64,000 nucleotides of DNA from Opitutaceae bacterium (lineage in GTDB: Bacteria > Verrucomicrobiota > Verrucomicrobiia > Opitutales > Opitutaceae), in assembly GCA_016715765.1 (NCBI GenBank), contig JADJZJ010000002.1, positions 136,018 through 200,017 of the forward strand, written 5' to 3'. Below the pieces are notes generated by a model, which made no database searches, was not told the origin of the DNA, and saw only the letters and a program-made list of their open reading frames with translations. Both the position numbers and the translations under genes were made by a program. Each line of letters begins with the position of its first letter. Position 1 is the stretch's first letter. Below, piece after piece: positions 30,798 through 39,600 of the stretch.

Positions 30798-32462
30798 ATG
30801 AATGCCCCAGCACGTCCGATGCCGCATTCCCGCCGGGCCCTGCTCAGCGCGGCCGCGGGGGTCCTGGCGGCGGCGGGGGCCTGGATGCTGCCGGTGAACC
30901 TGAACTCGGTGCCGCCGGCGCTGCTCGCCGCGGCCGGGGAGGGGACGCCGACGGTGGTGGAACTGGGCCGACAGCTGGTGGCCGCGGAAAAGATCGGGCC
31001 CGCCGAACTGGTGCTCGCGGCGGCGCAGACCATCGGGTCGGAGTCCGCCCCGGCGCTCGCGGCGGACGTGGCGGCCCTGGCCCGGCATCAGGCGGAGCTG
31101 GTGGCGTGGGGCGGCTGGGATCCCTTTCTCGAACCGCTGTTCAAATTGCGCGACCGCCCGGCCGCCCCGGCGGCCAGCACCCCGGTGCTCGATTTTCTCC
31201 TGCCCGGCCGGGCGCGCGCCACGCTGCTCGGCTACCTGGAGAATTCCCGTTCGCTCGGCGTGCAGGCCCTGCTGCGGACCCGGCCGCTGACCGCGACCGG
31301 CCGTTTCGTGCCGGCCCTGCAGCCGGGCGGCCAGCCGCTCGAGGCGGTCATTTTGCTCACCGCGCTGCTTTATCAGGGCGAGCATCTCTCGCCGACGCTG
31401 CAGCGGGAGTTGCGCGTGCTGGCGGAGACGGCGGTGGCCACGAAACAGCTCGGCGAGCTCGAGCCCTTCTGCATGGACCTGCTTTCGTTGGGCCGGCGGC
31501 TGAACTGGGTGCAACTCGGCGAATTGCTGCGCCGCACCCAGGATGCCCGGACCGTGGGCGAGTATGCGCACCTTGCGCGCGTCGCGCCGGATCAGCTCGC
31601 GCTCATCTACACCGCGGCCCTGTGCTCGGACTCGGCCGACCGCGTTGCCGCCTACCTCATCCAGTACGGCACCGCCGGGCTCGGCGACGTGCGGCTGGCG
31701 CTGACCCACGGGCAGGGCGCCGTGCGGCTGCTCCTCCTCCGGCAGGTGCCGGTCAATCGCGAGGCCGGTCCCGCCCTCGGCGGCACGGCGGCGCTCGCGC
31801 TGCTGCATCCGCAGGTGACCCTGGCCGTCAAGTACCTCGCCTTCCTGCTGGGCGTCTACCTGGTCTTTCGCGGATTGGACCGCTGGATTTTCCCGTCCTC
31901 CGAGCGGGTCGCGCTCGCGCTGCCCCGCGCCAAGAGCGGCGTGCTGGCCTTCCTTTTCGCCGCCCTGCTGGTGCTCGCCACCGAGCCATTCCTGCTGAAG
32001 GCCGCCCCTCCTTCCGAATTCAAGGCCCGGCTCGTGCTGCCGGTGCTCGTCAACTCGCCCGTTACTATAGCCTCTGCAACCGATCCCACCCCCATGAACA
32101 TGGACACCTCCACTCTGCTCTCCATCGCCTTCTTTGCCGCGATCCAGATCGCGATGTATCTCATCTGTCTCGCCAAGATCCGCGAGGTCGCCCTCCAGAC
32201 CCTGCCGCCTCTCGTGAAGCTCAAGCTCATGGAGAACGAGGAGAACCTCTTCGACGGCGGCCTCTACGTCGGCATCGGCGGCACCGCCGCCGCCCTCGTG
32301 CTGCAGGTGCTCGGCGTCATCGAGCCCAATCTCCTCGCCGCGTATTCCTCCAACCTCTTCGGCATCACCTGCGTCGCGCTGGTGAAGATCCGCCATGTGC
32401 GTCCCTACAAGTGCCGCCTGATCCTTGAGGGCCAGGCCGAGATCGTGAATCCCGCGCGATGA
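30798..32462 (+). CDS. large membrane protein of unknown function, upstream of coiled-coil partner
   Basis: 554 residues. After a basic N-terminus and one helix (residues 13-36) comes a mostly helical region of about 300 residues, rich in L, A and R, reminiscent of TPR-like solenoids (LLSLGRRLNWVQLGELLRRTQ). C-terminal membrane helices follow near 335-353, 375-395, 440-462 and 490-525. A short linker with TIASATDPTPMNMD separates the last two-helix module, which could be a separately evolved domain; an internal ATG lies at about 32094. The family was not recognised. Its stop overlaps the start of the next gene by 4 bases, indicating a two-protein unit. Confidence 0.6.
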   Translation: MNAPARPMPHSRRALLSAAAGVLAAAGAWMLPVNLNSVPPALLAAAGEGTPTVVELGRQLVAAEKIGPAELVLAAAQTIGSESAPALAADVAALARHQAELVAWGGWDPFLEPLFKLRDRPAAPAASTPVLDFLLPGRARATLLGYLENSRSLGVQALLRTRPLTATGRFVPALQPGGQPLEAVILLTALLYQGEHLSPTLQRELRVLAETAVATKQLGELEPFCMDLLSLGRRLNWVQLGELLRRTQDARTVGEYAHLARVAPDQLALIYTAALCSDSADRVAAYLIQYGTAGLGDVRLALTHGQGAVRLLLLRQVPVNREAGPALGGTAALALLHPQVTLAVKYLAFLLGVYLVFRGLDRWIFPSSERVALALPRAKSGVLAFLFAALLVLATEPFLLKAAPPSEFKARLVLPVLVNSPVTIASATDPTPMNMDTSTLLSIAFFAAIQIAMYLICLAKIREVALQTLPPLVKLKLMENEENLFDGGLYVGIGGTAAALVLQVLGVIEPNLLAAYSSNLFGITCVALVKIRHVRPYKCRLILEGQAEIVNPAR

Positions 32463-33850
32463 ACAAGACGCTGCTCCTCATCATCTGCGACTTCCTGTTG
32501 CTCAACCTCCTGGCGCTGACCCGGTGGGAAAAGGCGGAGCCCACGCCCGTGCACCGGCCGCCGGTGCCGCAGATGTCCGCCAACGCCGCCACGAAGGACC
32601 AGGATCTCGTCGCCGCGATGCAGACCGCCCTGGCCGACGAGCGCGGGACCCGGGAGGCCCTCGCCGAGAAACTCACCACGACCGAATCAACCCTCGCCGA
32701 GCGCGAGCAGAGCCTCGGGCAACTGCAGGCCGAGCGCGCGCAGCTGGCCGCCACCCTGACCGGCACGCAGCAGCAGGCGGCGGATCTGTCCCGGCGGGTC
32801 GCCGCGGCGACCCAGGACGCGACCATGACGAAGGAGCAGCTGGCGCGACTCCAGCGCGAGCTCGATGAAAAGCGCGCCGAGGCGCAGCGCCAGGCCGAGG
32901 CCATCGCCGGGCTCGAGCAGTCGCAGGCCGAGGCCCGCCAGAAAATCGAGGGCCTGAGCGTGGCCGTGAAAGTCGCCGAGCAGGAGAAGGTGCTGCTCAA
33001 GGAGACCGCGGAAGTGTTCAAAAAGCAGGCCGCCGCCGAGCGGGCCGAGCGCGAGAAGGTGACGGCCACCACCGTGCAGCTCGCCCAGGGGGTCGGCGAC
33101 CTGGCCGAGCAATCCGGCGCCCTCACGCGCGAGATCCGGGAGAACCGGCCGGTCAACGCCAACGTGCTGTTCAACGACTTCCTCAACAACCGGGTGAAGA
33201 CCAACTTCACCGCCTACCGCAAGTCCTTCCTCGGCCCGATCACGCGCACGAAGGAGGCGCGCACCGTGTTCATCACCGATGGCACGCAGATCTACGCGCT
33301 CCTGCATATTGACGACACGCCGTTCTCACTAAGTGAAAACGGGGCGGACTGGGAAAAGTTCACCGCGGAATTCACCCGGCCCCCGGCGTACCGCACGGCG
33401 GCGGAGCGGCTCGACTTCCTCTCGCTCGATCCCCGCGTGGTGGTGCTGCCCGTGAGTGCCGCGCAGGCGGCGGCGCTGGGTGTGAAGGTGTACCAGACGG
33501 CGCTGGAGCCGTTCAAATTTCCCGAGGCCGTGCTCATCAGCGGCGGCGGCACCGGCTACGGGGCCGTCAGCTTCAAGCTCGACGCGTCGCAGCCCGGCTA
33601 CGTGAGTGTCGACAACCGCCTCGTCACGCGCCTGTTTGGCGAATTCGCCCCGTCCCGCGGCGACCTCGTCTTCAGCCAGACCGGCGAACTGCTCGGCATC
33701 ATGGTCAGCGGCAGCTACTGCGTGATCGTGAACAACGTGCTCCCGTCGTCGAGCATCCGCACCGGCGAGGACGTGACGGCGCAGGGCACGGGCCGGATTC
33801 TCGATGAATTGGCGGCGCGTTATCGCCGGCTGCCGTTCCGGGTGCAGTGA
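32459..33850 (+). CDS. membrane-anchored coiled-coil protein with degenerate trypsin-like C-terminal domain
   Basis: 463 residues: an N-terminal membrane segment (NKTLLLIICDFLLLNLLAL), a long heptad-rich coiled coil (about 45-225, e.g. REALAEKLTTTESTLAEREQSL) and a C-terminal globular domain from about 235. That domain ends with SRGDLVFSQTGELLGIMVSG, laid out like the GDSGGPLF-x-x-GELIGI segment of trypsin-like peptidases. The serine-bearing GDSGG is GDLVF here and no clear catalytic His/Asp was found, so it looks non-catalytic. This resemblance is inference. Coupled by ATGA overlap to the 554-residue membrane protein; together they may form a membrane complex. Confidence 0.55.
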   Translation: MNKTLLLIICDFLLLNLLALTRWEKAEPTPVHRPPVPQMSANAATKDQDLVAAMQTALADERGTREALAEKLTTTESTLAEREQSLGQLQAERAQLAATLTGTQQQAADLSRRVAAATQDATMTKEQLARLQRELDEKRAEAQRQAEAIAGLEQSQAEARQKIEGLSVAVKVAEQEKVLLKETAEVFKKQAAAERAEREKVTATTVQLAQGVGDLAEQSGALTREIRENRPVNANVLFNDFLNNRVKTNFTAYRKSFLGPITRTKEARTVFITDGTQIYALLHIDDTPFSLSENGADWEKFTAEFTRPPAYRTAAERLDFLSLDPRVVVLPVSAAQAAALGVKVYQTALEPFKFPEAVLISGGGTGYGAVSFKLDASQPGYVSVDNRLVTRLFGEFAPSRGDLVFSQTGELLGIMVSGSYCVIVNNVLPSSSIRTGEDVTAQGTGRILDELAARYRRLPFRVQ

Positions 33851-33875
33851 CCGCCGCCGCCGGGCGGCGGCGGAA

Positions 33876-33920
33876 CGTCCAACAGCCAACGCTCAACTTC
33901 CAACCTCCAATGGTGGAGAC
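33876..33920. repeat. CCAAC short-word array
   Basis: GAACGTCCAACAGCCAACGC then TCAACTTCCAACCTCCAATG: same words and order as the left arm at 29514-29552, but without an obvious long complementary arm after it. Confidence 0.75.
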
Positions 33921-33954
33921 GGAGGTGGCTACGAGCGTGAGCGAGTGGATGGCT

Positions 33955-34088
33955 GGGAGCGCGACCGCCCTCGGTCGCAATTCACCCGAATGATGAGCGA
34001 CCATCGCTTTCAACTGCGTCGGTCGAACAAGCGGCGCATGAGTATCACCAGTCCTCGATGCATTGCGATCGGGGGCGGTCGCGCTCCC
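33955..34088. repeat. inverted pair of the 27-base GC-rich repeat (copies 3 and 4)
   Basis: Copy at 33955-33981 (GGGAGCGCGACCG...) and a near-identical inverted copy at 34062-34088 (ATTGCGATCGGGGGCGGTCG...) with two changes, separated by 80 bases with no gene. The spacer includes GAATGATGAGCGACC. Located between convergent genes, 10 bases before the sialidase stop codon. Confidence 0.9.
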
Positions 34089-34098
34089 AGCCATCCCG

Positions 34099-35214
34099 TC
34101 ACTCCGGATACTTTATCACGCAGCGCTTCCCGCCGCCGGTCTGCCAGGCGCCCTCGGGCTGCGTGAAGCTGCCGTCGAGATTGGCGCGGTGCGTCGAATA
34201 CACGAGGAGGATGCCTTCGGGCAGAAAGCACGCGCCGGGGTAGATGTGCTGCCGGGTTTCACCGTTCAGGCCTGCAACCCCCTCGTCGTCGATCACCACC
34301 GGCGGGGACCACGTGGCGCCGGCGTCGGCGGACACGGCATGGACCAGCGGGTTGCGCGGGAAGAACGCGCCGTCGGCCAGCGGAGTGGCGTGGTTGTAGA
34401 AGACAATGAGGCGGCCGTCCGGCAGGCGATGCAGGGTGAGCGGCGAACAGGCGGCCGTGAGGGTGGTGGGCTGCGGGGCGGTCCAGGTTTCGCCGCCGTC
34501 GGCGGAATAGGCGGCGTGGTGCGATCCGGCGCCGGTGCGGGCGAGGAGGAGCAAGCGGCCGTCGGCGAGTTCCACGATGCAAGGCTCGGCCAGGCCGCGG
34601 GGATGGTTGAGCACGAGGTTGCCGCGGGAGAGCCGCCAGGTCGCGCCGGCGTCGTCGCTGAGCACGCAGAGGTTTTCGTCGAGGTCGCCTTCCCACTGGC
34701 CGATCTTGTGCGAGACCGGCACGACCAGCCGGCCGGTGCGCAACTGGATGAGGCGGTCGTTCATGACGTAGAAAACATCATCATGCGGCAGCAGCTGACG
34801 GGCCGGGGTCCACGTCCGGCCCTCGTCGCCGGAGAACGTGAGCGCGGGCATCCCGCCGCCGTGGGCCCGGTTGTGATTGAAGAGGGCGGCGATGCGTCCG
34901 TCCTGCAGGCGCAGAAACGTGATGCCGCCGTCGCTCGGGATGCCGTCAAGCGACCAGTCCATCGCAAAGCGCCCCGCCTCGCTCCAGGTGCGGCCGTGGT
35001 CGCAGCTGCGATAGATCATGGGGGTGGGCAGCGGATCCTTGAGCTGGCGGAAATCCACCGGGGGCCGGCCCCACGGCGCGGCCATGAGGAGGGAGCCATC
35101 CCGCAGCCCGATCAGGGCGGGACCGATGAAACCGCGGTCGGCGGTGTGGCGAATGAACAGTTCCGGCGGCAGGATGAATCCGGCGCGCGGCAGGGGAAGG
35201 TCCGGGGTTGTCAT
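34099..35214 (-). CDS. BNR-repeat sialidase-family glycoside hydrolase-like protein
   Basis: 371 residues from ATG 35214. A six-bladed propeller is indicated by five Asp-box (SxDxGxTW) copies: SCDHGRTW, SGDEGRTW, SDDAGATW, SADGGETW and SADAGATW. Bacterial members include exo-alpha-sialidases and other exo-acting glycosidases, and many verrucomicrobial ones are uncharacterised. No signal peptide is evident, so it may be cytoplasmic and act on imported oligosaccharides. It is divergent from the sulfatase homologue across 34 bases, so the two genes share a regulatory region and probably a polysaccharide-related role. Confidence 0.82.
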   Translation of the reverse strand: MTTPDLPLPRAGFILPPELFIRHTADRGFIGPALIGLRDGSLLMAAPWGRPPVDFRQLKDPLPTPMIYRSCDHGRTWSEAGRFAMDWSLDGIPSDGGITFLRLQDGRIAALFNHNRAHGGGMPALTFSGDEGRTWTPARQLLPHDDVFYVMNDRLIQLRTGRLVVPVSHKIGQWEGDLDENLCVLSDDAGATWRLSRGNLVLNHPRGLAEPCIVELADGRLLLLARTGAGSHHAAYSADGGETWTAPQPTTLTAACSPLTLHRLPDGRLIVFYNHATPLADGAFFPRNPLVHAVSADAGATWSPPVVIDDEGVAGLNGETRQHIYPGACFLPEGILLVYSTHRANLDGSFTQPEGAWQTGGGKRCVIKYPE

Positions 35215-35248
35215 CAGGGGTGGATTGCCGGAGGTTCGTAACAGACCC

Positions 35249-36445
35249 ATGCCGGACCGTAAGCCGAATATTTTATGGATCGTGACCACGCAATGGCGGG
35301 CGCAGGCGTGCGGCTATGCCGGGGACGCGAATGCGCGGACGCCGAACCTGGATAAACTCGCGGCGCAGGGATTGAACTTCGCGCAGGCGGTGACACCCCA
35401 TCCCTTCGGCCCGTTTGCGCGGGCGGCCCTGCTGACCGGCGTGCCGTCGCCGCGGAACGGGGTGCGCGACTACTTTGACCCGCTGCCGGCCGGGGCGCGG
35501 ACGATTGCGCATGAGTTGAACGAACGCGGCTACGCGACGGCGTTTTTTGGCAAGTGGCACCTCGCGCCGCGCGATCCGACGGCGCCGTTGGTCGGCGAGG
35601 CGCATGCCCGGACGGTGGTGCCGCCGGAGCGGCGCGGCGGGTTCGGCTGCTGGGAAGGATTTGAGGGCGGTTTCCTGCTCAACGACCCGTGGCTGCACGG
35701 CTCGCGGTTGCCGGAGCCGGTGCGCATGGCCGGATACCAGAGCGATGTCGTGGGTGGGCGGGCGGCGGAATGGATTGCGGAAATTGGAAACCGGAAACCG
35801 GAAAGCTGGTTCAGCGTCGTCAGCCTGGAGGCGCCGCATCCGCCTTATGCGGAATCAGCGGCGGGCGTGGAGCGGCGGGCGGTGACCCTGCGGGCGAATG
35901 TGCCGGAGGCGGCGCGGGAGCAGGCCCGGCGCGAACTGGCGGGATATTACGCGCACATTGAGGCGACGGACCGGGCCATCGGACGGTTGCTCGCGACGGT
36001 GCAGGCGGATGCTACGATCGTGGTTTTCACGAGCGTGCATGGCGACATGCACGGGGCGCACGGGCTCTTTCGCAAAGGCTGGCCGTACGAGGAGAGTGTA
36101 CGGGTGCCGTTGCTCGTGCGGCAGCCCGCGGAAGCGCCGCGTCGCGATGAGTCGGCGGTGTCACTGCTGGATTTGCCGGCCATGACCATCGCTTGGGCGG
36201 AAGGGCGGGCGTGGCGGTGTGCACGGCAGTCGGCGGAGATTTCAATGCCAAGTGTGGTGCGGTTGCCGCAGCAGTGCGACCGCGTGTGGCACGGCCTGCG
36301 CTCGCCGGCGCGCAAGCTCGTACTCAACGCCGACGGCACGCCGTGGCTGTACTTCGACCTGGAGCGGGATCCGTTGGAATTGCGCAATCTCGCGGCCGAC
36401 CCGGCGTACGCGGCGGAGATGGCGGCGATGAAAAGCGAAAGCTGA
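35249..36445 (+). CDS. sulfatase-family protein with degenerate active site
   Basis: 398 residues from ATG 35249 (MPDRKPNILWIVTTQWRAQA). The overall fold is that of the sulfatase branch of the alkaline-phosphatase superfamily: YATAFFGKWHLAP, VVSLEAPHPPY and HGLFRKGWPYEESVRVPLL are typical. However the N-terminal metal Asp (S/T-D-Q) reads TTQ. The formylglycine motif C-x-P-S-R-A-A-L-L-T-G reads GPFARAALLTG, with no Cys or Ser. The SDHGDM metal ligand reads SVHGDM. Three essential sites are gone, so arylsulfatase activity is unlikely. No signal peptide. It is divergent from the sialidase-like gene. Confidence 0.82.
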   Translation: MPDRKPNILWIVTTQWRAQACGYAGDANARTPNLDKLAAQGLNFAQAVTPHPFGPFARAALLTGVPSPRNGVRDYFDPLPAGARTIAHELNERGYATAFFGKWHLAPRDPTAPLVGEAHARTVVPPERRGGFGCWEGFEGGFLLNDPWLHGSRLPEPVRMAGYQSDVVGGRAAEWIAEIGNRKPESWFSVVSLEAPHPPYAESAAGVERRAVTLRANVPEAAREQARRELAGYYAHIEATDRAIGRLLATVQADATIVVFTSVHGDMHGAHGLFRKGWPYEESVRVPLLVRQPAEAPRRDESAVSLLDLPAMTIAWAEGRAWRCARQSAEISMPSVVRLPQQCDRVWHGLRSPARKLVLNADGTPWLYFDLERDPLELRNLAADPAYAAEMAAMKSES

Positions 36446-36456
36446 GAGGGTGTGAC

Positions 36457-36539
36457 GTAGTGCCGGTCTTCAGCCGGCACTGGTTCGTGAATGTTTAATG
36501 CGAATGAAGCGAACCGAGCGCGGTCTGAAGCACCGCGCC
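36457..36539. repeat. compound GTAG element (diverged copy)
   Basis: GTAGTGCCGGTCTTCAGCCG (stem TGCCGG / CCGGCA) followed by GCGAATGAAGCGAACCGAGC and GCGCGGT / ACCGCGC. Same order of parts as the elements at 61600-61686 and 63914-64000 (palindrome, GCGAATGA-GCG spacer, second palindrome). Lies between the convergent sulfatase-like and histidine-kinase genes. Confidence 0.75.
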
Positions 36540-36564
36540 ACGATTACAGCGGCGTGGCTGGCAA

Positions 36565-36644
36565 GTAGGGCAGGTCTCCGACCTGCCTTTGCATGTTTCA
36601 TCCGCGGGTAAGCGTCAGAATTGCAGGTCAGAGACCTGCCCTAC
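36565..36644. repeat. GTAG-type palindrome pair, inverted
   Basis: GTAG + GGCAGGT / ACCTGCC (loop CTCCG) at 36565-36587, and GCAGGTC / GACCTGC + CCTAC at 36623-36644. The two halves are head-to-head. 15 bases from the stop of the histidine-kinase gene. Confidence 0.85.
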
Positions 36645-36659
36645 TTGAACCCTGCCTCC

Positions 36660-39600
36660 TCAGGAGGCCGGGGAGTTGCCGTCAGCCGCCGGCGGCGGTT
36701 CCTGCGCATGCGGGTCGGCGACGATGAACTGCCGGTGGATGGCCTCGACGATCTCGTGCATCTTCACGGGCTTGCTGATGTAATCATCCATGCCGGCCTC
36801 GAGGCAGCGCTCGCGGTCGCCCTGCATCGCATTGGCCGTGAGCGCGATGACCACGGGCTGCTGCTCGGGGGGCAGGCGGCGGCGGATCTCCTTGCAGGCT
36901 TCGAAGCCGTCCATTTCGGGCATCTGGAGGTCCATCAACACGAGATCGTAGTGGCGGGATTCGACGGCCGCGACGGCTTCATGGCCGTTGTTGACCGCAT
37001 CCGCATTATAACCGAGGCGCTCGAGGAAGCGGAGGGCGACCTTCTGGTTCACGGCGTTGTCCTCGGCGAGGAGGATGCGGAGCGGGATTTCCTCGGCGAG
37101 CACGCTGCGCGGCGGCGGGGAGATGTCGGTCTTGGCCGTGAGCGTGGCCGGGTCGGGAATATGGGAGAGGGCGTGCAGGAGGGCCGGGGTCTTGAGCGGC
37201 TTGTAGATGGTGCCGAAGGGCAGGCCGTCGCCGGGCGACTCGATGGCGCTCTGGCCGAAGGGCAGCATCAGCAGGCGGGGCGCGCGGATCGGCAGGAGGG
37301 CTTCCAGCGGGGAATGGCCCTCGACCTCGTCGCCGTCGATCAGCAGCAGGGCGGGCGGACGCGGGAGCGTGGCGGCGTACTCGAGCGCCGCGGCGGGCGT
37401 GGCGACGATTTCGCAGCGGATGCCCCAGGCGGCGAGCTGGGTGCGGAGCCGGGCCTGGGTGATGGGATGATCCTCGACGATGAGGATGAGGTTGTCGCGC
37501 AGGACGGCCGGCATGGCCGGCGGGGCGGATTCCTGGTCGAGGGCGGCCGGCTCGGTGATGATGCTGAAGGTGAAGATCGAGCCCTCGCCGATGGTGCTTT
37601 GGACACTGATGGTGCCGCCCATGAGGGTGGCGAGACGCTGGCAGATGGCGAGGCCGAGGCCGGTGCCGCCGTACTTGCGCGTGGTGGAGGAGTCCACCTG
37701 CGAGAAGGCCTTGAAGAGGCGGTCGAGCCGGTCGGCGGGGATGCCGACCCCGGTGTCGCGCACCGCAAACTCAAGGAGGAAGGAACCGGGTGGGAAGCCC
37801 TCCGGCGCGGGCTGGCGGCGGGCCTCGACGGAAACGCTGCCGGCGGGGGTGAATTTGACGGCGTTGTTGACGAGGTTGACGATGATCTGGCGCAGGCGGG
37901 TGACGTCGCTGAGGATCCAGGCGGGGACGTCGGGATGGATGTGGTAGGTGAGCTCGATCTTGCGGGCGGAGGCCGGCAGGGCGAAGAGGTCGAAGGCCTC
38001 CTCCAGGCAGAGCGAGAGCTCGAAGGGCATGTGCTCGATCTCCATCTTGCCGGACTCGATCTTGGAGAAATCGAGGATGTCGTTGATGATCGTGAGCAGG
38101 GCCTCGCCGGAGGTGCGGATGGTGTTGACGTACTCGCGCTGCTCCGGGGAGAGCGGGGTCTCCGCAAGCAGGCTCGTCATGCCGATGACGCCGTTCATGG
38201 GCGTGCGGATCTCGTGCGACATGGAGGCGAGGAAGTCGCTCTTGGAGCGCGAGGCGGAGTCGGCCTCGCTCTTGGCGCGGCGCAGTTCCTGTTCGGTCGC
38301 GACCCGCGTGGTGATGTCGGTGGCGATGACGATGAAGTGGGTCAGCCCGGCGGGATCGGTGCGGACGGGCTGCACCTCGAGATGCAGGTGGTATTTCCGG
38401 CCGGACTTGGCCTGGCACCGGAAATCGGTGGAGAGGGTCTGGCCCTGTTCCAGGGCGTGGCGCACCTGGCCGAGGCTGGAGGGGTCGGCGGCGGGATCGG
38501 TGAGCAGCTCGATCAGCTGCCGGCCGACGACCTCGTTCAGCGCATAGCCCATGACGCGGGTGAAGCTTTCGTTCACCCACTCGATGCGGCCGTCGGGCAC
38601 GCCGATGATCACGGGGTTGTCGGTCTTGGCGGCGACGAGGGAAAGCTTGCGGGCCTCGGACTGGCTGGCGCGGAGGGCCTGTTCCGACTCACGGCGTTCC
38701 GTGATGTCCTGCATCGTGCCGATGATGCGGAGGGGCCGGCCGTCGGCGCCGGTCGCGACGGTCCTGGCGCGCATGGCAATCCAGCGCCACCCGTTGTTCT
38801 GATGGCGCACGCGGTATTCGGTGTCGACGAGGCTGGCCTCGCCGCCGAGCTGCGCTTCCATCCGGGCCAGGTAGGCGGGCCGGTCCTCCGGGTGCACGAG
38901 ATCGCGCCAGGCCTCGAGGGTGGAGGGAACGCGGGCGGGATCGTAGCCGAGCATGGTCCAGAGCCCCGGACTGTAATGGACCTGGCGCATGGCGACCTGG
39001 TGCTCGAAGATGCCGATCCGGGTGGAATCGAGCGCGAGGTGGAGCCGCTCATCGGCGAGCTTGAGCTGGGTCTCGATGCGGCGGCGCTCCTCGTTTTCGG
39101 CGTGAAGCTGCGCGTTGGAGCGCTCGGCCGTGCGCTGGTCGGCGCGGGCGCGCCGGGCGAGGTGCACGCCGAGTCCCAGCAGGAGCGCGATGCCGATGCC
39201 GGCGACCAGGGTGAACTCCGGCAGGTAGCGGCGGTCGCGGGCCAGCGCCGCGGGGGAGGGGGCGAGGCTGAGGCGCAGCCGCCGGTCGTGGATGGTATAG
39301 GATTTTTCGACCGTGAGTTCCTCGCGGACGGCGGCACCGGCGGGGAGCGTGGAGTATACCGTGTCGCCGCCGATGGTGATGCTGAGATGATAATCCGAGC
39401 CGAGCTTGAGGCGCGTGGCGGTGAGGGTGGCGAAGAAGCGCGCGTAGAGATATTCGGCGGCGGCGTAGCCGGTGAGCTCACCATTATGGCTGATGGGTGT
39501 GTAGATGACGAAGCCTGGTCCCTGGCCGGCGATGCCGACGGTGCCGGAGATGACCGGCTTTTTTTCCTGGCGGGCGGCCTCCAGCGCGGCGGCGCGGGCC

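Noticed and set aside
30630..32396. a 588-residue minus-strand open frame over the 554-residue protein
   Set aside because: Antisense shadow with E/G/R-rich low-complexity translation; it also overlaps def.
35249..36445. functional arylsulfatase
   Set aside because: Formylglycine Cys/Ser and two metal ligands are absent.
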